Assembly: GCF_900114035.1 (NCBI RefSeq)
Contig: NZ_FORP01000010.1
Span: 165,366-229,365, forward strand
Length of the DNA stretch: 64,000 nt
Direction of reading: 5' to 3'
From: Amycolatopsis sacchari
GTDB lineage: Bacteria > Actinomycetota > Actinomycetes > Mycobacteriales > Pseudonocardiaceae
Shown: positions 61,292-64,000 of the stretch, one piece after another
How the letters are laid out: every line of letters starts with the position of its first letter
How positions within the stretch are numbered: position 1 is the first letter of the stretch
Position numbers and translations under genes: made by a program
The notes under the pieces: model-generated
Databases searched by the model: none
What the model saw: only the letters and a program-made list of their open reading frames with translations
What the model was told of the DNA's origin: nothing

Positions 61292-61912
61292 TTACGAGCC
61301 CCCCGACTTGCCGCTGCCGCCACTGCTCTTGCCGCTGATGCCGAACCCGCCGCGCTGCACGGTCTTGCCCGAGTTGGTCTTGATCGTCGGGTTGCCGGAC
61401 GGCTTGGTGTACGTGCCGCCGGAGACCGGCTGCCCGACCGTGCCCGTGCCGCCGTAGTTGTAGCGGTACTGGGTGTACCCCCCACCGCCGGGGATGGGGA
61501 TGAACCAGAACCCGGTGCCGGCGTTGTAGTAGCCGCCGTGGCTGACGGCGTAGTTGTCGTCGCAGTACTCGTCGGGCTGCACCACGTTGTTGGAGTCGGT
61601 GCAGACCGCGTTGACCGTCTCGGGTGTGCCGACGAGGTACCACGCGGCGACTACGCCGACGAGCCCGACCGTGACGCCGCTGCCGATCAGCACCTTGCGG
61701 CGGGTGGCGGCCTTGCGCTCGGCTTCCTTGTACGCCTGCTTCGCCGCCTCGGTGCGTTCCTTCTCCTCGGCGAGCGCCTTGCGGCGGGCACGCTGCTCCG
61801 CGAGCGACGGTTCGCGCGGTTTGGTCGTCTCCGGGTCCTGGAACCGCATCGAACCGCGCTGGGGCGCCTGCTCCGGAGGTTGCTGCTCCTCCGGCGGGGT
61901 GTCTTCGGTCAT
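61292..61912 (-). CDS. Membrane-anchored Tyr/Gly-rich protein (YgiB-like partner)
   Basis: The 206-residue protein has a charged coiled-coil N-terminus (30-70), one membrane anchor (VLIGSGVTVGLVGVVAAWYLV, about 75-95) and an outer part with two Cys (AVCTDSNN, DEYCDDN). A low-complexity tail rich in Gly, Tyr and Ser follows and ends SGKSGGS. In E. coli, ygiB and ygiC are adjacent in the same way. The repetitive tail could be the acceptor for the ATP-grasp enzyme encoded next, which is an inference. Confidence 0.68.
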   Translation of the reverse strand: MTEDTPPEEQQPPEQAPQRGSMRFQDPETTKPREPSLAEQRARRKALAEEKERTEAAKQAYKEAERKAATRRKVLIGSGVTVGLVGVVAAWYLVGTPETVNAVCTDSNNVVQPDEYCDDNYAVSHGGYYNAGTGFWFIPIPGGGGYTQYRYNYGGTGTVGQPVSGGTYTKPSGNPTIKTNSGKTVQRGGFGISGKSSGGSGKSGGS

Positions 61913-61974
61913 CAGGCAACACACTAACCACCCGAGGGTCGTCGTGCGGGCCGGACGCGGGCATTATTGGGGCG

Positions 61975-62928
61975 ATGCTCGGACACGGCTTGGCAACGAA
62001 CACGGTGCGCACACGACTCGTCATGGTCGGTGTGTTCCTGGGCGCGATCGTCGCCCTGTCGCTGAGCGTCGCCTTCTCGTGGGGCGACGGGGTCGTCGGT
62101 GGCGGGAAGGTCGAGGAGTCACCCGAGGCGAAGGCCGCCTTCCACGCGAACGCGGGCGCGTGCCTGAACTGGGTCCAGCCCGACGCGTCGGACATCCGGG
62201 TCGTGCCGTGCGCGCAGCCGCACCTGTACGAGGTGACGGGGGTGGTGAGCGTCGGCGACAAGTACCCGGCCGGTGCGCCGGCCCCGACCGTGGACGAGTG
62301 GCGCGAGCTGGCGATGGGGCGGTGCGCCGACGGTGCGGAGAAGTACCTCGGCAAGCAGCTCGACCCGTTCGGCAAGTTCACGGTGAGCGCGCTGCGCCCC
62401 GGCAACGACGAGTGGGCCGACGGCGATCGCGACATGCGGTGCGTCCTGCAGTGGGCGGCGCCGGGTGGTGCCCTGCAGCCGGTCACGGGCAACGCGGCGG
62501 GCCAGTCGCAGGCGCCGGTGTGGGAGCCGGGCACGTGCCTCGCGCTGGCGGGGAAGACCGTCGGCAACCCGATCGACTGCGCGCAGCCGCACGCGTACGA
62601 GATCGTCGCGACGGTCGACCTGAAGTCGCACTTCACCGGTGGTTACCCGTCGCAGGACGACCAGGCGAAGTGGCTGGACACCGAGTGCAACCACGACGTC
62701 CAGGGGTACGCGGGCGGTGTGGATCTGAACGCGCAGAAGCTGATCCTCACGTGGGACCTGCGGGAGCAGGAAAGCTGGGACGCGGGTTCGACGCAGGTCA
62801 ACTGCAAGGTGGGGGCGAAGCTGCCGGACAACAGCGGGCTCGCCCCGGTGACCGGCAGCATCCGGCAGCAGGCCCAGGACGCGCCCCCGGCGTCGGCACC
62901 CCCGGCGAGCCCGACCGGTGGCGGCTGA
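61975..62928 (+). CDS. Septum-formation family membrane protein (Rv3835-like)
   Basis: The 317-residue protein has one N-terminal membrane segment (LVMVGVFLGAIVALSLSVAF, about 16-35). Two similar outer domains follow, each with Cys pairs and a C-x2-PH motif (VVPCAQPHLYEVTGVV near 76, IDCAQPHAYEIVATV near 202), and a Pro-rich end. This duplication is typical of the Septum_form family. Rv3835, next to serS in M. tuberculosis, is the counterpart. A CATTAT box lies seven bases before the ATG. Confidence 0.87.
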   Translation: MLGHGLATNTVRTRLVMVGVFLGAIVALSLSVAFSWGDGVVGGGKVEESPEAKAAFHANAGACLNWVQPDASDIRVVPCAQPHLYEVTGVVSVGDKYPAGAPAPTVDEWRELAMGRCADGAEKYLGKQLDPFGKFTVSALRPGNDEWADGDRDMRCVLQWAAPGGALQPVTGNAAGQSQAPVWEPGTCLALAGKTVGNPIDCAQPHAYEIVATVDLKSHFTGGYPSQDDQAKWLDTECNHDVQGYAGGVDLNAQKLILTWDLREQESWDAGSTQVNCKVGAKLPDNSGLAPVTGSIRQQAQDAPPASAPPASPTGGG

Positions 62929-63278
62929 TGCCGGTCGACATGACCGTGGCCCGCTTCGAAGAACTGGTCGCCGACGCGCTGGACGCCGTCCCGCCGGAGT
63001 TCGCCAGGGCGATGGACAACGTCGTCGTGCTGGTCGAGGAGCGGAACGAGGAGGCGCCGGGCATCCTCGGCCTCTACCACGGTGTCGCACTGACCTCCCG
63101 CACCAGCGACTACGGCGGCGTGCTCCCGGACCGCATCAGCATCTACCGCGAACCGATACTGGCGATGTGCGACACCGAGGACGAGGTCGTCGAAGAAGTG
63201 CTGGTCACGGTCGTGCACGAGATCGCACACCACTTCGGCATAGACGACGAGAGACTGCACGAACTCGGTTGGGGGTAA
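62928..63278 (+). CDS. Minimal zincin-like metallopeptidase (Rv3836-like)
   Basis: The 116-residue protein has VEELVADALDAVPPEFARAMDNVVVLVE-like N-terminal helices and ends with the zinc motif HEIAHHFGIDDERL near 99-112. This is the small metallopeptidase family next to the septum-formation gene in many actinobacteria. The ATG overlaps the previous stop, so the two are co-translated. The substrate is unknown. Confidence 0.88.
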   Translation: MPVDMTVARFEELVADALDAVPPEFARAMDNVVVLVEERNEEAPGILGLYHGVALTSRTSDYGGVLPDRISIYREPILAMCDTEDEVVEEVLVTVVHEIAHHFGIDDERLHELGWG

Positions 63279-63294
63279 GGCCCCAACCCACCCA

Positions 63295-63448
63295 GAGTTG
63301 GGTGATCATCCCGTCGCCTGATACCGGTGGATCACTTTGAGGGGCAGCCGCAACCTTTTTGCTCGCTGGCGGCCGACGTTGCCAAGCTTGCGGCTGGTCC
63401 TCAAAGTGATATGCACAAACCGCAGGCGACGGGATGATCACTCAACTC
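63295..63448. repeat. 154-bp foldback structure
   Basis: The outer arms at 63295-63320 and 63423-63448 are 26-bp inverted repeats with one mismatch (core GATCATCCCGTCGCCTG). A second pair (ATCACTTTGAGG at 63331-63342 and its complement at 63399-63410) and a third (AGCCGCAA/TTGCGGCT) nest inside. The transcript or single strand would form one long hairpin. It could be a small transposable element of another family or a strong bidirectional terminator. Confidence 0.65.
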
Positions 63449-63508
63449 GACCACCTGCCCGAGGTGAGATCCCGTTGGGGTCCATCATCCTGGAGCCTGC
63501 CCGCCGGC

Positions 63509-63729
63509 CAATACCGCTAAGTTTAGGCGAGTTTCCGCAGCTCAGAGGCGTTTGGAGGCGTCGCCCACAGAGCGGTCACACCCCGACAGAACAGTTGCCT
63601 CGATTGAAGATTCCCCTCAACCGCAACGGCGACTGTCTCAAGTGGAGAACCGCCTAACCGGCGGGAACGACTGAACAGAGCCTCCGATAACGCCCTGACC
63701 AGGTAAAACGTACTAACTTAGCGGTATTG
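63509..63729 (+). mobile_element. 221-bp MITE-like element, copy 2
   Basis: This copy has the same 15-bp terminal inverted repeats as the copy at 2925-3145, the same length and two substitutions that I could see. Its own 9-bp target duplication is cccgccggc at 63500-63508 and 63730-63738. It lies in non-coding DNA 60 bases after the foldback structure. Confidence 0.9.
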
Positions 63730-63738
63730 CCCGCCGGC

Positions 63739-64000
63739 GAGGCATTCTTTTTCTTTTCCCTGGTCCGGCTGAGTGCCCGGGTGCCGGGGTCTCCCGGCGC
63801 TGGCGCGCCTGCTGAGCGGCCCCACCCCCGCCCCGATCCTTGAGTGTTCACGGCCGCTCCACCGCGTCAAGAGCGCCTTCGGCGTCGCTTCGCGATGGGC
63901 TCCGCCCACCCTTGACAGTGAGGATGATGGGTGCGTGGCTGCTGGTTCGGTGTGTGACTCGACCCTTGACTGACCTGTGGTGTCTTTGCCGGGATTTGTC
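63739..64000. other. Non-coding right edge
   Basis: I find no gene here. A Lys-rich-like T tract (ATTCTTTTTCTTTTC) follows the MITE. A stretch with GC-rich palindromes follows (around 63773-63800 and 63865-63915, where CGTCAAG and CCTTGAC face each other). It may be part of a repeat family, which cannot be judged from one copy. Confidence 0.4.

Overview
The window is high-GC actinobacterial DNA. The best fit is a member of the Pseudonocardiaceae (Amycolatopsis-like). It carries an arabinogalactan cell-wall locus (galactofuranosyltransferases, UDP-galactopyranose mutase, DprE1/DprE2, decaprenyl-phosphoribose synthase, AftA, Wzm/Wzt exporter), the proteasome activator Bpa with its C-terminal GQYL tail, and gene neighbours that recall the M. 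tuberculosis Rv3777-Rv3836 region. The genus is inferred, not proven.

Positions 1-15542 are integrated mobile DNA at a tRNA-Ser(UGA) gene (15489-15573, minus). One complete actinomycete integrative and conjugative element (AICE) lies between att copies at 1860-1914 and 15488-15542. In order it holds a HEPN gene broken by a small transposable element, a CutA-like gene, an XRE/TPR regulator, a GntR regulator, small membrane genes, a DUF2637 protein, an FtsK/TraB translocase, a prim-pol, a DUF3631 ATPase with iteron-like repeats, Xis, Int and a hypothetical gene. To its left is the end of a second element in the same site. That end has a decayed copy of the hypothetical gene and a TrlF-type PHP/AAA ATPase that runs off the window.

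Positions 15594-20319 are chromosomal housekeeping genes: MarR, a zinc metallopeptidase, a quinone oxidoreductase, a PLP-fold protein and Bpa. Positions 20347-23513 form a tightly overlapping four-gene operon: a CMP-nonulosonate synthetase fused to a HAD phosphatase, a NeuB-like synthase, a GT29-like sialyltransferase homologue and a coiled-coil protein. It abuts the wall locus and suggests that a sialic-acid-like sugar (perhaps Kdn) is made and attached to a surface polymer.

Positions 23579-49675 are the wall locus. It holds a GlfT2-like enzyme, the Wzm/Wzt exporter, a GlfT1-like enzyme, a second GlfT2-like enzyme, GtrA, DprE1/DprE2, three GT-C membrane proteins including AftA, the UbiA-type phosphoribosyltransferase, a PAP2 phosphatase and Glf. 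Two type VII-secretion-like gene groups are nested in it: EspG/PPE/DUF3558 at 28260-32651 and YbaB/WXG-like/paralogue pair at 37403-40645. Together these genes would make decaprenyl-phosphoarabinose, build and export galactan, and start arabinan.

Positions 49725-63278 are mixed metabolism: a luciferase-like oxidase, a HAD hydrolase, an acyltransferase, an AMP-ligase, an L-2-hydroxyglutarate oxidase, a racemase-fold enzyme, SerS, a PRC-barrel stress protein, a haloalkane dehalogenase, a DUF350/YgiB/YgiC-like group, a septum-formation protein and a small metallopeptidase. The right end holds a 154-bp foldback structure and a second copy of the small transposable element that broke the HEPN gene.
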